Notes: generated by a model from the sequence alone, not told the origin. 64,000 bases of DNA from Rattus norvegicus (GCF_036323735.1 NC_086026.1:49630039-49694038), one strand, 5' to 3'. Shown: positions 43,615-54,551, counted from the first letter of the stretch. A program made the numbers and translations.

Positions 43615-43675
43615 GAAGGGTGTGGTAGGATCGCTCTGTAATCCTAGCAGTTGAGATCCAGGCAGCGGGGTCAGT
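43615..43675 (+). mobile_element. B1 fragment (5' part)
   Basis: 'gggtgtggtaggatcgctct' and 'gtaatcctagcagttgagat' give only the first 60 bases of a B1. Confidence 0.5.
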
Positions 43676-43764
43676 CATTGGCTGATAAGTAAAATCCCTA
43701 CGTTCTTTTTCATAGGAAATCCTTTCAAGTTAGTCAATATTAGACTTGCGAAATAATTTTGTTT

Positions 43765-43917
43765 GTATTTTTCAAAACAAGGTCTGTATATATGACTTGG
43801 GCAGCCTTGCAGCGATGTAGACCAGGTTGGCTCTATGCTTCCAGGGATCTTCCTATCCCTACCCCTGACTCCAGAGTGCTGGGTTACAGGCAAAAACTAC
43901 CAAGGCCAAAAAGGCAA
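43765..43917 (-). mobile_element. B1 SINE, diverged
   Basis: 'caaaacaaggtctgtatata', 'gtagaccaggttggctctat' and 'agagtgctgggttacaggca' in reversed B1 order. Confidence 0.75.
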
Positions 43918-43925
43918 AAAAAGTT

Positions 43926-44068
43926 TCTTGAAGTGGCAAGATGGCTTACCAGGTAAAGGGGCTTGCCGTCAAACCTGAGAAACCAAATTCAATCTCCAGG
44001 ACTCACATGTAAAAGACAGAGAGTCTCCTGAAAATGGTCCTCTAATCTCCACATGTATCCAAACATAT
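43926..44068 (+). mobile_element. B3 SINE
   Basis: 'gtggcaagatggcttaccag', 'ttcaatctccaggactcaca' and 'gtcctctaatctccacatgt' lead into a CA tail. Confidence 0.8.
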
Positions 44069-44069
44069 A

Positions 44070-44070
<1 letters not shown>

Positions 44071-44116
<46 letters not shown>

Positions 44117-44131
44117 ACGCACACGCACACA
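44071..44131. repeat. (CA)n with CG interruptions
   Basis: CA tract whose right end alternates CACACG. Confidence 0.95.
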
Positions 44132-44217
44132 CTAAATGTAATTTTTAAAAAAACTTTTTAAGTAAATGACCTTTTCTAAATGTAAATTGATTTTCTTCTT
44201 TAAAACACACGCATCTC

Positions 44218-44318
44218 AAGTCAAGCACAGTGGCATTCCTGAGCTTGAGGAAACTGAGTCAGGAGGATCTCAAATCCAGCCCAGGCTAAGCTACTTATCA
44301 AGAGGCTGACCCAAAATT
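44218..44318 (+). mobile_element. Old B1/PB1-type SINE
   Basis: 'gtcaagcacagtggcattcc' and 'aactgagtcaggaggatctc' fit an early 7SL-derived SINE. Confidence 0.6.
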
Positions 44319-44860
44319 AACAAACCCTAGGGCCCCTGTGGTAGGCCAACTGAGGCTTTCTTTTAATTCCCCATCTGCTGCCCTGCTCTCTCCTGCTATA
44401 ATTCAGAGTGTGTGTTCTGTGTGCTAGAGGCTGGGGGGGGGGTGTCAAGGTTCAGCACTGCAGGTCCAATCATCTTTCCTTGATGTATATAAAAACCGAT
44501 TTTAATTCACGACCAGAAACCTTTCTGTTTCTACTCACAGCACTAATGAAACAGCTCCTGGCTGGTCTTCACAGCCCTAACACAGAACCAGCAGCTCTCA
44601 AATCCTCAGCCCAGCATTCAGGAGCCTTCATATTCTTCTTGTAGCCTTTCTATCAACATAGCAATCGCTTCTCCAATAACCACCAACACACACAACTGCT
44701 CCACTCCTAATGATCTGGCCTTCAGGGACAATGAGTGCCCACCCCAGGACACACTAATTGCTCAAGTACAAAACATTCTTACCCCAAGCAGAAATGAAAC
44801 AAAATTCCTCTTCCCTACTTGAGCCATGCTACCTTCAACCTTTAAAGTATAATGTGCACA
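44319..44860. other. Single-copy stretch, nothing recognised
   Basis: A G9 run at about 44433. No repeat or exon signal. Confidence 0.4.
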
Positions 44861-44980
44861 TTTAATCCTAGAATCCTAGAAGGCAGAGACAAGTAGTCTC
44901 TGTGAGTTCAAGGCCAGCCTGATCTACAAAGCCAGTTCTAGACCGTCAGGGCTACACAGAGAAACCCTCTCTTTTAAGAG
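44861..44980 (+). mobile_element. B1 SINE (5'-truncated)
   Basis: 'gagttcaaggccagcctgat', 'ctacaaagccagttctagac' and 'gggctacacagagaaaccct'. Confidence 0.88.
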
Positions 44981-45283
44981 CCTAGTCAAAGCATGACTCA
45001 ACTCCTAAACGTGCCCAGAGCCTTTGGTCTGCAGTTGGCTTCCTCCCTTGGAGAGGCCCCATGCCTTCAGCATCTGCAACAGTGTTGTTCCCTCTGGATT
45101 CTTGGGCAACAGTTTCTCTTTCCAGTCATTCTCCAAGGATAAAGGCCAGATACCTCCTCTTCCACTTCCCGGAGCACTCACACACAGCAGAGGCATCCAT
45201 CAGAAGTGCTTCACCCCATGTCTCAGCCATTTTTTCCCACACCTCCCACAATACTCCCGATACTCCCGTTTCCTCAAGCTTAC

Positions 45284-45361
45284 CTTTCTTCGCGCACTCG
45301 AGGACTCAGGAACCTGCTGGAATCATCGTCGTGGCTGCTCTGCTGGCTGCTCTGCTGGCTG
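45284..45361 (-). CDS. Candidate internal coding exon A (78 nt, phase 2 to 2), best exon in the window
   Basis: The minus strand has a textbook acceptor (ttctgtgtcttctccttag|CAGCC at 45361) and donor (GAAGAAAG|GTAAGCTTG at 45284). In phase 2 it reads SQQSSQQSS, then HDDDSSRFLSPRVREE, and leaves at phase 2; it is 26 codons long, so inclusion or skipping keeps frame. The next two bases of the frame (AG) join exon B. The Ser/Gln part is built on a 12-bp unit repeated in tandem (45326-45361). Composition (Ser, acidic patch, SPR site for proline-directed or basophilic kinases) suggests a disordered, phosphorylated linker. The plus-strand frames here (WLLCWLL) are shadows. I do not recognise the host protein. 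Confidence 0.55.
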
Positions 45362-45918
45362 CTAAGGAGAAGACACAGAAGGAGAACCGTTAACACTTCT
45401 CTAGCTTTCTCAGCCCTTGGGAGAGGTCGTGCAGACTTCAACTACACAAAGAAATGGCGTTACCAACCCAAGTGAGAGCAGACCATTCTGGTGGAAGCGG
45501 AATGCCAAGCCGAGAAAAGATATTAACTGCTGACCGTTGCTGTCACAATGTCCAAGGCAGCTGCTCGGCTGTCTAGACTGCAGAAGGGAGGTCCTAACTT
45601 ACTTCCTGAATCCCCAAGCATGTATACCTCGGTAGGCAAAGCACTGACAGCTTCCAACCTCGTTAGTCAAGCAATCTGACAGGATTTTTCTTCAACTCAC
45701 GCAAGCCCACAAGGAGCTGGTGCAGTAGGAGAGGGAAGGGCTTGGAAGGTACCTGAGAGGGAGATTGCCAGGAAGATTTGACTGGGATCTGCCCCACCTA
45801 CCAAGTCCCTGCCTGAGGAGGAGGGCAGAGAGGGAGGGAGGGGACAGACACAACCCCTGCTCTACCTACTCTGAGGGCTGCATGAATACAGAGCTGAGTT
45901 CAAAAGCAGAGTCCTAAA
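45362..45918. other. Single-copy stretch upstream of exon A
   Basis: A purine-rich patch at 45820-45850. No repeat was recognised. Confidence 0.4.
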
Positions 45919-46058
45919 GCTGGATGTGATGGCACACACCTCCAATCCCAGCACGTGGGAGGCAGAGGCAGGCAGATCTCGGTGAGTTTGAAGCCAGCCC
46001 AATCTACCAAGCCAGTTAAGATAGCCAGGGCTACAGAGAAACTGTTTCAAAATAGAAT
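45919..46058 (+). mobile_element. B1 SINE
   Basis: 'gctggatgtgatggcacaca', 'caatcccagcacgtgggagg' and 'tagccagggctacagagaaa'. Confidence 0.92.
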
Positions 46059-46499
46059 GCAGAATTTTATACAACCTGGTAATATGTTTTAAATAATATA
46101 TATTTAAAACATCTCATAACAGAACTTTGCTCCAGCGTTGCTGACCTGTGTAACTTCATACTGGGGTCTCTTATGCAGCGCCGTGGAGGATGGGAGCTGG
46201 GGAAGAAATTCCAAGTCGCACAGCTCCAGAGGCAATCCTCGAGATAGATGGGCCAGTGCACGCTGTGGAAAGTACTTGGCAGGAAAAGCAGAAGAGGGGT
46301 GTCTAGAGTTCGGGGTTCTTACAACATTTATAATAGATAACGAGTTCAACTGACCCAAAAGACCAAGATGAGCATGTCAGCCTCTCTGAGGAATAGGCTG
46401 GCCTTGATCTACTTTGGCAATAACAGGTTGGCAGGTCCTACTTGCCACATCCTTCTTCTAGAATCCAAAGCATAAAACTAAGCTAATTCAAAGAGATCC

Positions 46500-46665
46500 C
46501 ATACTTTGGCAGTCGTGGGGCACGCCTTTGATCCCCGTACTCACTAGGGAGGCAGAGGCAGTCGGATCTCTATGAGTTTGAGGCTCTCGTGGTCTTTACA
46601 AAGTGAGTTCCAGAACAGCCAGGGCTACACAGAGAAACCCTGTCTCAGAAAAAGAAGGTGGGAAG
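46500..46665 (+). mobile_element. B1 SINE
   Basis: 'gcagtcgtggggcacgcctt', 'gagttccagaacagccaggg' and 'ctacacagagaaaccctgtc', with a purine-rich tail. Confidence 0.92.
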
Positions 46666-46730
46666 GGAGAGAAAAAGAGAAGGAAGGAGGAAGGAGAGGG
46701 AGAGATTTGACCTGAGATTAGCAAGTTACT

Positions 46731-46744
46731 CCACTAGATGGCAC
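46731..46744 (+). promoter_or_regulatory. CTCF motif, perfect core, forward
   Basis: CCACTAGATGGCAC matches the CTCF core CCASYAGRKGGCRS at all 14 positions. It lies in unique sequence after a purine-rich B1 tail, not in a B2. A second site in opposite orientation follows at 46806. Confidence 0.65.
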
Positions 46745-46805
46745 TGTTGTTTCCCAAATCATAACCAAGCCAGCACCTCGGTCACCAGAACAAGTTGAGT
46801 TTTGA

Positions 46806-46819
46806 GCGCCCCCTTCTGG
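46806..46819 (-). promoter_or_regulatory. CTCF motif, reverse
   Basis: Read on minus it is CCAGAAGGGGGCGC, matching the CTCF core with one mismatch and keeping the GGGGGCGC end typical of strong sites. Confidence 0.65.
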
Positions 46820-46918
46820 TCTTTCCATGGTTTGGAAAATTCAGCTAACAAGGAAATAAAAATGATTGGTCACCTTCAAAATGTGTAGTGGTTCCAAGTA
46901 ACTGATAAATACCAAGTA

Positions 46919-47043
46919 GGGGCCAACAAGGTGGCTCAGTGTGTGAAGACACCTCCAAGCCCTGAGACCTGCAACCTAAGTTCAATCCCCAGAACTCATA
47001 CTGCATTAAGAAAGAACCATCTACCAAAAGTTGTCCTCTGGCA

Positions 47044-47048
<5 letters not shown>
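46919..47048 (+). mobile_element. B3 SINE
   Basis: 'ggggccaacaaggtggctca', 'gttcaatccccagaactcat' and 'agttgtcctctggcactcta' running into CA. Confidence 0.82.
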
Positions 47049-47083
<35 letters not shown>

Positions 47084-47106
47084 ACACACACACACACACG
47101 CACACA
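47049..47106. repeat. (CA)n microsatellite
   Basis: CA tract with TACA and CGCA interruptions at the end of a B3. Confidence 0.96.
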
Positions 47107-47849
47107 AGAAAACAAGCCTGCACACACTCAACGAAGCCAACAGGAGGTAGTATCAAGGCAATGATCGAGTCTAGACCATGAAGCCTAGGCCACATAACAT
47201 GGTCCTGTAGTAGGAAGGGGACTCATGCCCAGTATACTGTTACAGGTTGAATTAATACTTCACTTTTTTTTATTCCCTCATATATTATATCCTGACCGAA
47301 GTTTTCCCTCCTTCCTCTCCTCCCAGACCCTCCCAGCCACCTCTCCTCTCCCCCGAGTCCACTCCTGTATTTCCCTTCAGAAAAGGGCAAACCTCCCAGG
47401 GATCACACCTCACTTCTTACTTATATGACTCTGAGTAATTTATCTCACGACATTTTCCTCTCTTACTTGAGTGATAGCTACGGATAGGGGACATCATTGG
47501 TACTTCTTCCCACACAAAGCCATAGTAAGGTTTATAAGAACAGGTATGTGTGAGGCTTAGATACCAGGGTTTGGGACACACGTTAACCACTGTGCAAGGC
47601 TGGATGGCACACCATGGAAGACGCGCCATTTTGTTTGATGCACAGCATGGAAGACGTGCCGTTTTGCACAGGTAGAAGAAGTGAATCAGACATGGATCCT
47701 ACACTCGAGAGTGAGAAGTGATGACTTTCACAAAGCATGAGAAGCTTTGAGAACAGAAAGCAGGCCATTTCTTTCTGGAGCCAGTAAAAGGACAGAGTCT
47801 CGACAACAAGATTTTTGCATTGCAATTTAAAACAGGACAGACTTAAGCA
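47107..47849. other. Single-copy stretch with a short tandem duplication
   Basis: A 23-bp segment repeats with a 33-bp period at 47611-47666 (20 of 23 positions equal; shared CATGGAAGACG). No gene was recognised. Confidence 0.5.
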
Positions 47850-47924
47850 TTGAGAGAGGACATGCCTGTCACCCCAGTACTCAGGACCCAGAGGCAGGAC
47901 AGTTCAAAGCCAGCTGAGTCAGAT

Positions 47925-48178
47925 ACCCCGAGTCCACTAGGTGGTTCATGCTTGCAATCCCAGGACTGGGAACGCAGAGACAGGCAGAGCTCTGACGCTC
48001 ACTGGCCAGCTAGCCTAGAGGACTTGGCCAGTGAGAGACCCTAGCTCAAACACAAGGGAGACAGCACCTGAGAAATGACTCTCGATATTGACATGTAGCT
48101 TCCACATTCCACAGGCACACACACTCAAAACACACTAATACACATGAGCACACATGCACACACGCATGCACGGCACAC
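47925..48178 (+). mobile_element. B4 SINE
   Basis: 'ggtggttcatgcttgcaatc', 'ctggccagctagcctagagg', 'cagtgagagaccctagctca' and 'acatgtagcttccacattcc' with a CA-rich tail. A B1 scrap precedes it at 47850-47910. Confidence 0.8.
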
Positions 48179-48514
48179 TGTCTTAGAGTTTTACTGCTGT
48201 GAACAGACACAATGACCAAATCAACTTTTATAAGGACATCATTTAAGTGGGGCTGGCTTACAGGTTCAGAGGTTCAGTCCATTGTCAACAAGGCAGGAGC
48301 AGGGCAGCATCCAGGCAGGCATGGTGCAGAGGAGCTGAGAGTTCTACATCTGCATCTGAAGGTAGCTAACAGAATACTGGCTTCCAGGCAGCAAGAATGC
48401 AGGTCTTAAAGCCCACAGTAACACACCTACTCCAACAAGGCCACACCTACTCCAACAGGGCCATACCTTCTAATAGTGCCACTCCCTAGGCCAAGCATAT
48501 ACAAACCATCACAC
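48179..48514 (-). mobile_element. MT-type MaLR solo LTR
   Basis: Reversed MT order: TGTCTTAGAGTTTTACTGCT at the left, 'aaggcaggagcagggcagca', 'ggcatggtgcagaggagctg', and 'gtgccactccctaggccaag', ending in 'accatcaca'. A short segment ('acacctactccaacaaggcc') is duplicated inside it. Confidence 0.95.
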
Positions 48515-48655
48515 ACACTCACATACACACACTCTTATATGCGCAGACACACACTCACACACTCAGGCATGCACACGCTCATACACTCTCACACTAACAT
48601 ACACACACACACACACACTCACACGTACACACACTAACATGCACACACACCCACA
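48515..48655. repeat. Degenerate CA-rich tract
   Basis: CACA blocks broken by CTCACA, TATGCGC and CTAACATGCA words. Confidence 0.9.
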
Positions 48656-49019
48656 CAGAATTCTTGCACAGATCTGAAGGAACCAGCAGTGTCCCAGTCT
48701 TGTTCCCCTCGTGCCTAGTACTGTAAAAGTTTGTCCCAGAGGGTCTCATTAATACTCAAAACAAGGAAAGGGCTAGGGGAAAATCCACAGTGATTCACAA
48801 AGCGTGCTCCAGAAGGCAGGCCATGGTGGGGGAAACTCTGAAATGCATGCTGGACAGAGTCCCTTGATTCCACTGAACTGCCATCCTTCTCCTCACCCCA
48901 AGGATCAGACACGCAGGTAGAAAACACAGGCTGACCTCATAAGCTACAAGAAGATGCACGTGTCCCCTCTAATGCAGATGGAACCTGCTATGGTTTCCAT
49001 ATTTTATTTAGTTTAGTGT
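48656..49019. other. Single-copy stretch, nothing recognised
   Basis: No repeat or exon signal was recognised. Confidence 0.4.
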
Positions 49020-49215
49020 CTTTTATTTTTGCAGTACTGGCAGTAGCGCCCAGGGCCATTCCTGTGTTGGCCAGTCCTCTCCCACGGAGGCATGGGCCTT
49101 CTTTTATTTTGAGACAGCACCACTAAGTTTCCCAGGTTGACCCTCAACATCCCTTGGGCTTGAACTTCCAGACTTCCGGCTTCGGTTTCCACAGTAGTTC
49201 AGACCCCAGGCACGT
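49020..49215 (-). mobile_element. ID-B1 composite SINE
   Basis: A reversed ID body ('agtactggcagtagcgccca') adjoins a reversed old B1 ('attttgagacagcaccacta', 'gttgaccctcaacatccctt'). Confidence 0.6.
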
Positions 49216-50050
49216 GGCACCACTGTGACCAGACCCTTTTCTGGTATTTCCTGAGTATGGTAGTTCTTCCTTTCCCAGGCAATGATGTTCTGTTCTCCTA
49301 AACTTGGAGGGTGTTTGAGATTCAGGTGGACCCAAGATGCCATGAGGCTGGCAAGATAAAACTCAGCATTCCCCAAGTTTGACGGAAGCCACCCACACCA
49401 TGACTGAAGAGACGAAAGTGCCCATTTCTCTGCTTTTGGCAATAATCTGTCGACTGCTGCATTAGCAACAATTATCTCACGCTAATTGGGAGTTTTGAGA
49501 ACACTGCAAGTGACAGTTATGGCTGTCTTTGACTAATAAACAAGGAGAAATAAATTCTCTTGAACTGTGGATGTGGTAGGAACAGACAAGCCTGAGTTTT
49601 CCCTTCCTTTGCTTCTTATTGGCCTTCTAACTCCCCAGGGCCAAGCTCACTTAATCCTCTCTTAGCCTAATTCCTCAAGAAATGAAGACTTACTGTGCTT
49701 GGTCATGATTTAATCCTCAATGGATAGAGCTGGGGATTAAATTTCGAGGAAATCCAATCATCGCACCCCGGAATCACGAAGGCTCAGGTTCTAGTCTCTA
49801 CTCTGCCACTTAGCAGGGAGAAAGGGGATTTACTCTTTCCGAAAAGTCAGATGTGCTGTGTAACCACACATGCCTATAAGAGTGCAGTGAGCTGTAGAAA
49901 CCGTAGGGATGGTGGCAGGTGGTGAATACCAATTGTACTGAATAGTCACGGTTGGCTTGCCTAATAGATACTTTGAAACTGCCAAGGAACCACAAAGTAA
50001 GAACTGAGACTGGTAAGGTGTTTGGTGTCTGCTCTTATTTCCGTATGCTC
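49216..50050. other. Single-copy stretch, nothing recognised
   Basis: No repeat, promoter or exon signal was recognised. Confidence 0.4.
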
Positions 50051-50052
50051 GT

Positions 50053-50132
50053 GCCTTTGCAGTATTGGGAGTTAAATCTAGGGCCTAAAGCACGCTAGGA
50101 AAAGACTGTACTGTTGAGCAATTATATCCATA
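50053..50132 (-). mobile_element. ID SINE
   Basis: 'gcagtattgggagttaaatc' and 'ctagggcctaaagcacgct' are the reversed ID body. Confidence 0.65.
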
Positions 50133-50159
50133 CAGAGGGAATTCTTTTTTTATTTTTCT

Positions 50160-50305
50160 CTTGGGCAGGAATATACATACACTCGTCACAGCATGTGTGT
50201 GGAAGTCAGAGAACTGCTTATAAGAATCAGTTCTCTCCTTCCACCATGTAGGGTCCTACAGATTGAACTCAGGTCCTCAGTGAGTCCCCTCATTCAGCCC
50301 CAAGA
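50160..50305 (-). mobile_element. B3 SINE
   Basis: 'agcatgtgtgtggaagtcag', 'agaactgcttataagaatca' and 'gattgaactcaggtcctcag', ending 'cattcagcccc'. Confidence 0.82.
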
Positions 50306-50894
50306 GAAATGCTCAATGAGAAAAAAACGGGAGGAGCCCCTCCCCCTGAAAAAACAGGGCCAGGCCATCACAGTTGGAAGAGATAACTACATGCACATGC
50401 CGAATTATATTTCCACATACACATGACTCTAGGGTTTACAGTTTCAGTTGAGGTAGGGAGGCACATTCAGGAAGAGAAAGGAGTTAACAGAGAAGTGGAG
50501 AAGAAAGAAAATCAGTTTCGGCTTGTCACCTGGTGAGTGAGTATGGGAGAGTCTAATAATAGAAATAAGTACACAGATGTGATTGGGACATTGTGACAGA
50601 CTGCCAGCTTCTTACACAACACACCTAATAGTCTCAAATAGTGCTTAGGAAAAGAATCACAGGCTGGAAGCAAACTGCCAATCTGCCTACCGGCTTTGGA
50701 GGCTCTCTCTGTTTAACGGCTCCCATGGGAACCTGCCGTTAAGAGAGGTAGCTGGACAAAGACTTATAACGCGTTCAGAATGCGGCTCAATATTTTCCCC
50801 ACTCACCGAAATCCACAAACACTTCTCTGTTGAAGATTTCTTTTCACCTCTAAGCATGGCCCCTGCCTGTGCTTCGTTTTATTTGGGTTTGCTT
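50306..50894. other. Single-copy stretch, nothing recognised
   Basis: No repeat or exon signal was recognised. Confidence 0.4.
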
Positions 50895-51030
50895 TGCTCT
50901 GTTTGAGACAGAGTATGGTTTTGTAGTCTGGGATTTAACTATGTAGCCCAGGCTGGCCTCAAACTCCAGATCCTTCTGTCTCAGCCTCCTGTGTAGCTGA
51001 AATTATAGGCAGCACTGGGTTCAGCTTCCG
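50895..51030 (-). mobile_element. B1-type SINE
   Basis: 'gagacagagtatggttttgt', 'gtagcccaggctggcctcaa' and 'tcagcctcctgtgtagctga' show an old B1. Confidence 0.85.
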
Positions 51031-51168
51031 TGTTTGTCCTTTAAAGGGGGCATAGGTGTGTGTGGAGGGTCTCCTGCAAATCTTGTTTTTCCTTTTCTTC
51101 ATCACTATTAACATAACACACTGCTCCACAGTTGTTAAATCTTTGTCAAAATATAATAAACTGGGTGC

Positions 51169-51345
51169 TTGGGGGCTAGAGAGAGCTATTAAGAGTTAAG
51201 CAGTTAAGAGGCCCTGAGTTCAATTCCCAGCAACCACATGGTGGCTCACAACCGTCTGTAATGGGATCTGATGTCCTCTTCTGGTGTGTCTGAAGACAGC
51301 TACAGTGTACTCACATACGTATTTAAAATAAAATAAAATAAAATG
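51169..51345 (+). mobile_element. B2 SINE, full length
   Basis: 'gggggctagagagagctatt', 'gagttcaattcccagcaacc', 'catggtggctcacaaccgtc' and a (AAAAT)n tail. Confidence 0.95.
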
Positions 51346-51354
51346 GGTGCTTTA

Positions 51355-51488
51355 TCATGCACCCAGATGGTGCTCACAACCGTCTGTAACTCCAGTTTCA
51401 GGAGATCTGATACACTTTTCTGGCCTCTGCTGGCATGAGGCACCCACGTAGTACAGAAGTATATGCGCAGACAAAACACCCAAACACA

Positions 51489-51540
<52 letters not shown>

Positions 51541-51545
51541 CTATC
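51355..51545 (+). mobile_element. B3/B2-type SINE (5'-truncated) with (AAAT)n
   Basis: 'gtgctcacaaccgtctgtaa', 'ctccagtttcaggagatctg' and 'gcatgaggcacccacgtagt' are the right part of a B3A-type element; the tail is (AAAT)12 at 51491-51540. Confidence 0.85.
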
Positions 51546-52507
51546 TTTAAAAAAAAACTGCCCCTGCCCCCTGAAACCAAATAAGTAAATGAATAAATAT
51601 AATTTAATGTTACAAGCAACTAGAAAATCCACTGTAATCCATCTGGGGTGGGGGGTGACCTTCACCTTTTTGTGACAGATAATTCAACTCCCAAAGACAG
51701 CAGAGCAGAGAGCTGAGTTTACTTACACAGTGGCCACCAGTCTCATATTGTGTGACTTTTACTTAATTAGAAATGCAGTCCTTAGCTTCCCTGTAGGTAC
51801 TCAACATCCACAGGACTAGTGGCTTCTGTAGTGGGCAGCCAGAATGATCGTATTCTCCTCGGGAGCCTTACTGGACAGCACTTGGGTAAGACGTTTCTAG
51901 CTCAAACCTACAACTGGCACTCCAGCTCTGCCACTTGTGTTCTGAGCGACTCAGAGAAGCAAGCCTAAGTCCCCTCTCGATCCCCATGGCCTGTCTGTTC
52001 AGACCTAAGGTAAAAGGCTCCTTACAAAGACTGCGTGACCTGATTAATGTATACGCATCAACAAAATGGGTTGGCGATCAGTAAATGAACACCCAACAAA
52101 TGGCCACGACCCTTACAGCTATTATCATAGCTTACTGCGCTCTCTTAACACCCAACAGGACTCTTGTGGTAAGCAGGTCCATTGCTGACCTCAGTGTCTC
52201 TTCTCCTCTCTTTGTATTTCACTATGAGTTTCCACAGAAACTCTCAATACACCCACACACCACTCGACAATCAAGGCCGGCGGACTGACTGTACTTCCTT
52301 CTGTCTCCCAGATCCCCATGGTCTACTTGTCACTCACTCAGCTGCTCATATCCGTCTCTCAGCACTCTACACCCAGATTACTTTAATGGACTCTCAACTG
52401 ATTTTCCTGTTGCCAGTCTGGGCCACTTTCCAGCCCACCCTCTACAATGACAGTGATATCACTGACAAAGGTGTTTCCATTGATTCAGGACATTTCCTGT
52501 TTTAAAA
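51546..52507. other. Single-copy stretch, nothing recognised
   Basis: A faint MIR/L2 texture at 51740-52080 could not be confirmed. No exon was recognised. Confidence 0.35.
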
Positions 52508-52610
52508 TCCTGGGGCTAGCCCAGGGATATAGTTCAGTGGTTAGAGAGCTTTACCCAATGTGCTCAGGCCTCTGGGTTTGACTCCAAGAACCCCAGAAGG
52601 AGCGTGCATA
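52508..52610 (+). mobile_element. ID SINE
   Basis: 'agcccagggatatagttcag', 'tggttagagagctttaccca' and 'ctctgggtttgactccaaga'. Confidence 0.78.
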
Positions 52611-53240
52611 TGCTTGCACACTCACACGCATGCTTATACGCACACACAGACGCACCCTTGGGCCTTCACACAATTTTGGAGCAAAGTTCACACTCTTATC
52701 TTAGCAGAGGCTTTACTGCTGTGTCACCTCCCAGCTCTCTCGTCTCCTACGTGTAGCTTCACTCCACCCATGCTTCTTGTCTCTGCCTTTGAATGTACTC
52801 CTTCTCTGGCCTGTCCCATACTCTCTCTACTTCTTTCTTTTGCTCAATATACCCAATGACCCTTACCCTGAGGTGACATTGGCCTAAGGATTGAGCCAAA
52901 CACTGGCTCTAGTGTTTGACTGCCTGTCCAGATCTTAATGCTGTGAAAGACCACTTAGGCCGCTCAATTTCAACACTTAAAAGACACCCACATTACAAAA
53001 TAGCGTCCACATTATTGGAGTGTTATAGGAGTTCAACTAAAACTCACAAGACAGGCTGGCACTGAGTAGACACACTATGTATCCAGATATCATGTCTTCC
53101 ATTATTCATCAAAACTAGAAGCTTCAGGGGGGAAATCTTCCCGAGGACTACCACCTACATTCTAATATGTATCACCCTGAAATGGCCTTTTTCATGTTTG
53201 TCATGCTTAGATGGATTCTAATAAATAATTTGCTTCACAG
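52611..53240. other. Single-copy stretch, nothing recognised
   Basis: A short CACACG patch follows the ID. Nothing else was recognised. Confidence 0.4.
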
Positions 53241-53350
53241 ACAAACATGGTGTCACACATCTGTAATCCCAGGACTTTTGAGGCAGAAGCAGGAAGGGCT
53301 CTGGTTTGAGGATAGTCAGAGCTACACAACAAAACCACGTTTCGAAAAAT
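53241..53350 (+). mobile_element. B1 SINE
   Basis: 'aacatggtgtcacacatctg', 'taatcccaggacttttgagg' and 'cagagctacacaacaaaacc'. Confidence 0.82.
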
Positions 53351-53574
53351 ATATATGATAACAATTTCACTTCACTGTATCTTCACTATAACTAATAATC
53401 ATCTAAATGTAAAAGTACCATTTTAATTGTGATTTCTTTCCATTCTAAGTGCCTAACACTACTAGGTGGTGGTAGGCCATGCTTATTCCACTAGCCCATT
53501 CAAAATGACTTTTTGAGTGCTCTCAAATCAACACAGATTGTGTACTTGCCTCCTTGTTCCTCAACATTTTCCAG

Positions 53575-53831
53575 ATACCAGGGTTGAAAGGCTCCCACTC
53601 AACATTCCAGGACACGGAAGGGGTCACCTGTGACTGTTGCTTCAAGAACAGAAGCCCCGATGCTGAGATCTGGAGATGCCAACCAGACATGTATAGACTC
53701 CCAAACAAAGAGGCCATGACAACAGAAGCATCGGCGACCTCTCTGTCCTACACACATGCCAAAGACATGATCTGTCTCTCAGTCATGAAAGGTCAGGAGC
53801 TGTGCTTCATGCTTGACAGAACCTTCATCAG
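53575..53831 (+). CDS. Candidate plus-strand exon (257 nt)
   Basis: A pyrimidine-rich acceptor (ttcctcaacattttccag|ATACC) and donor (TTCATCAG|GTAGGGC) bound 257 nt that stay open in phase 0: IPGLKGSHSTFQDTEG.. to ..KGQELCFMLDRTFI, leaving at phase 2. That is long for a chance open block. It has several Cys (CDCCF) but no family I recognise. It is on the opposite strand to the other candidates, so it would be a separate or antisense transcript. No transposon explains it. Confidence 0.25.
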
Positions 53832-54551
53832 GTAGGGCTGAGGCTCTTCAAGCACACACTAGAAACAAAAGTTGGCAGTAGGCTGAGACCACCTACTGCT
53901 TGCTCCTCCTATTGAATGTTACACGAGTTTCAGATCTCCATGCCAATCACAATACAACCTATGGCAGACACAGATAATTATACTATGGCTGGGGAAAGAA
54001 TAAATGTTCTATTCAATGCCCGGTGCCATGGTATTTTTTTCACAAAGAGTAAAGAACTCTTCAGCTACCTCTGGCCCCACACAATTAAAAGAATTATACT
54101 CACCCCATTGCATTCCTGGAATGAATTCTGAGAAAGGGGTAAGAGAATTTGTCTCGGCTCCAGCTCCCTTCTGCTGTTCTTAGCTGAAGCAGCACACGGC
54201 TTTTCCCCTACTTTCCACCGTCCTAGAGCAGCTTTGGCCTCCGTCCACTACTCAACTTCACAGTGAATCTTACATACTCTTGAAAGAGTAAATGCAAATT
54301 AACCAGGTCACTCAGAGGTAAATCTTTCACAAGGAAGTAATGCGGTCAACCAAGTCCCTTCTCAGAACCTAGAGTCTGCGAGGATTGGTCAAGACTCTGG
54401 ACAGCAGGCCTCATAAACCTTGCCCCTTCCTGCTGTGAACATCCTGTGTGCCCTCCTGTAGAAAAGCTCTTGCTCGCCTAAGCTAGTACACTCTTGCAGG
54501 AAAGGCTCGAAATCAAGGCAAGTAAAAGCTATGATAATGCAAGACACCTTA
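53832..54551. other. Single-copy stretch, nothing recognised
   Basis: No repeat family was recognised. Confidence 0.4.
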
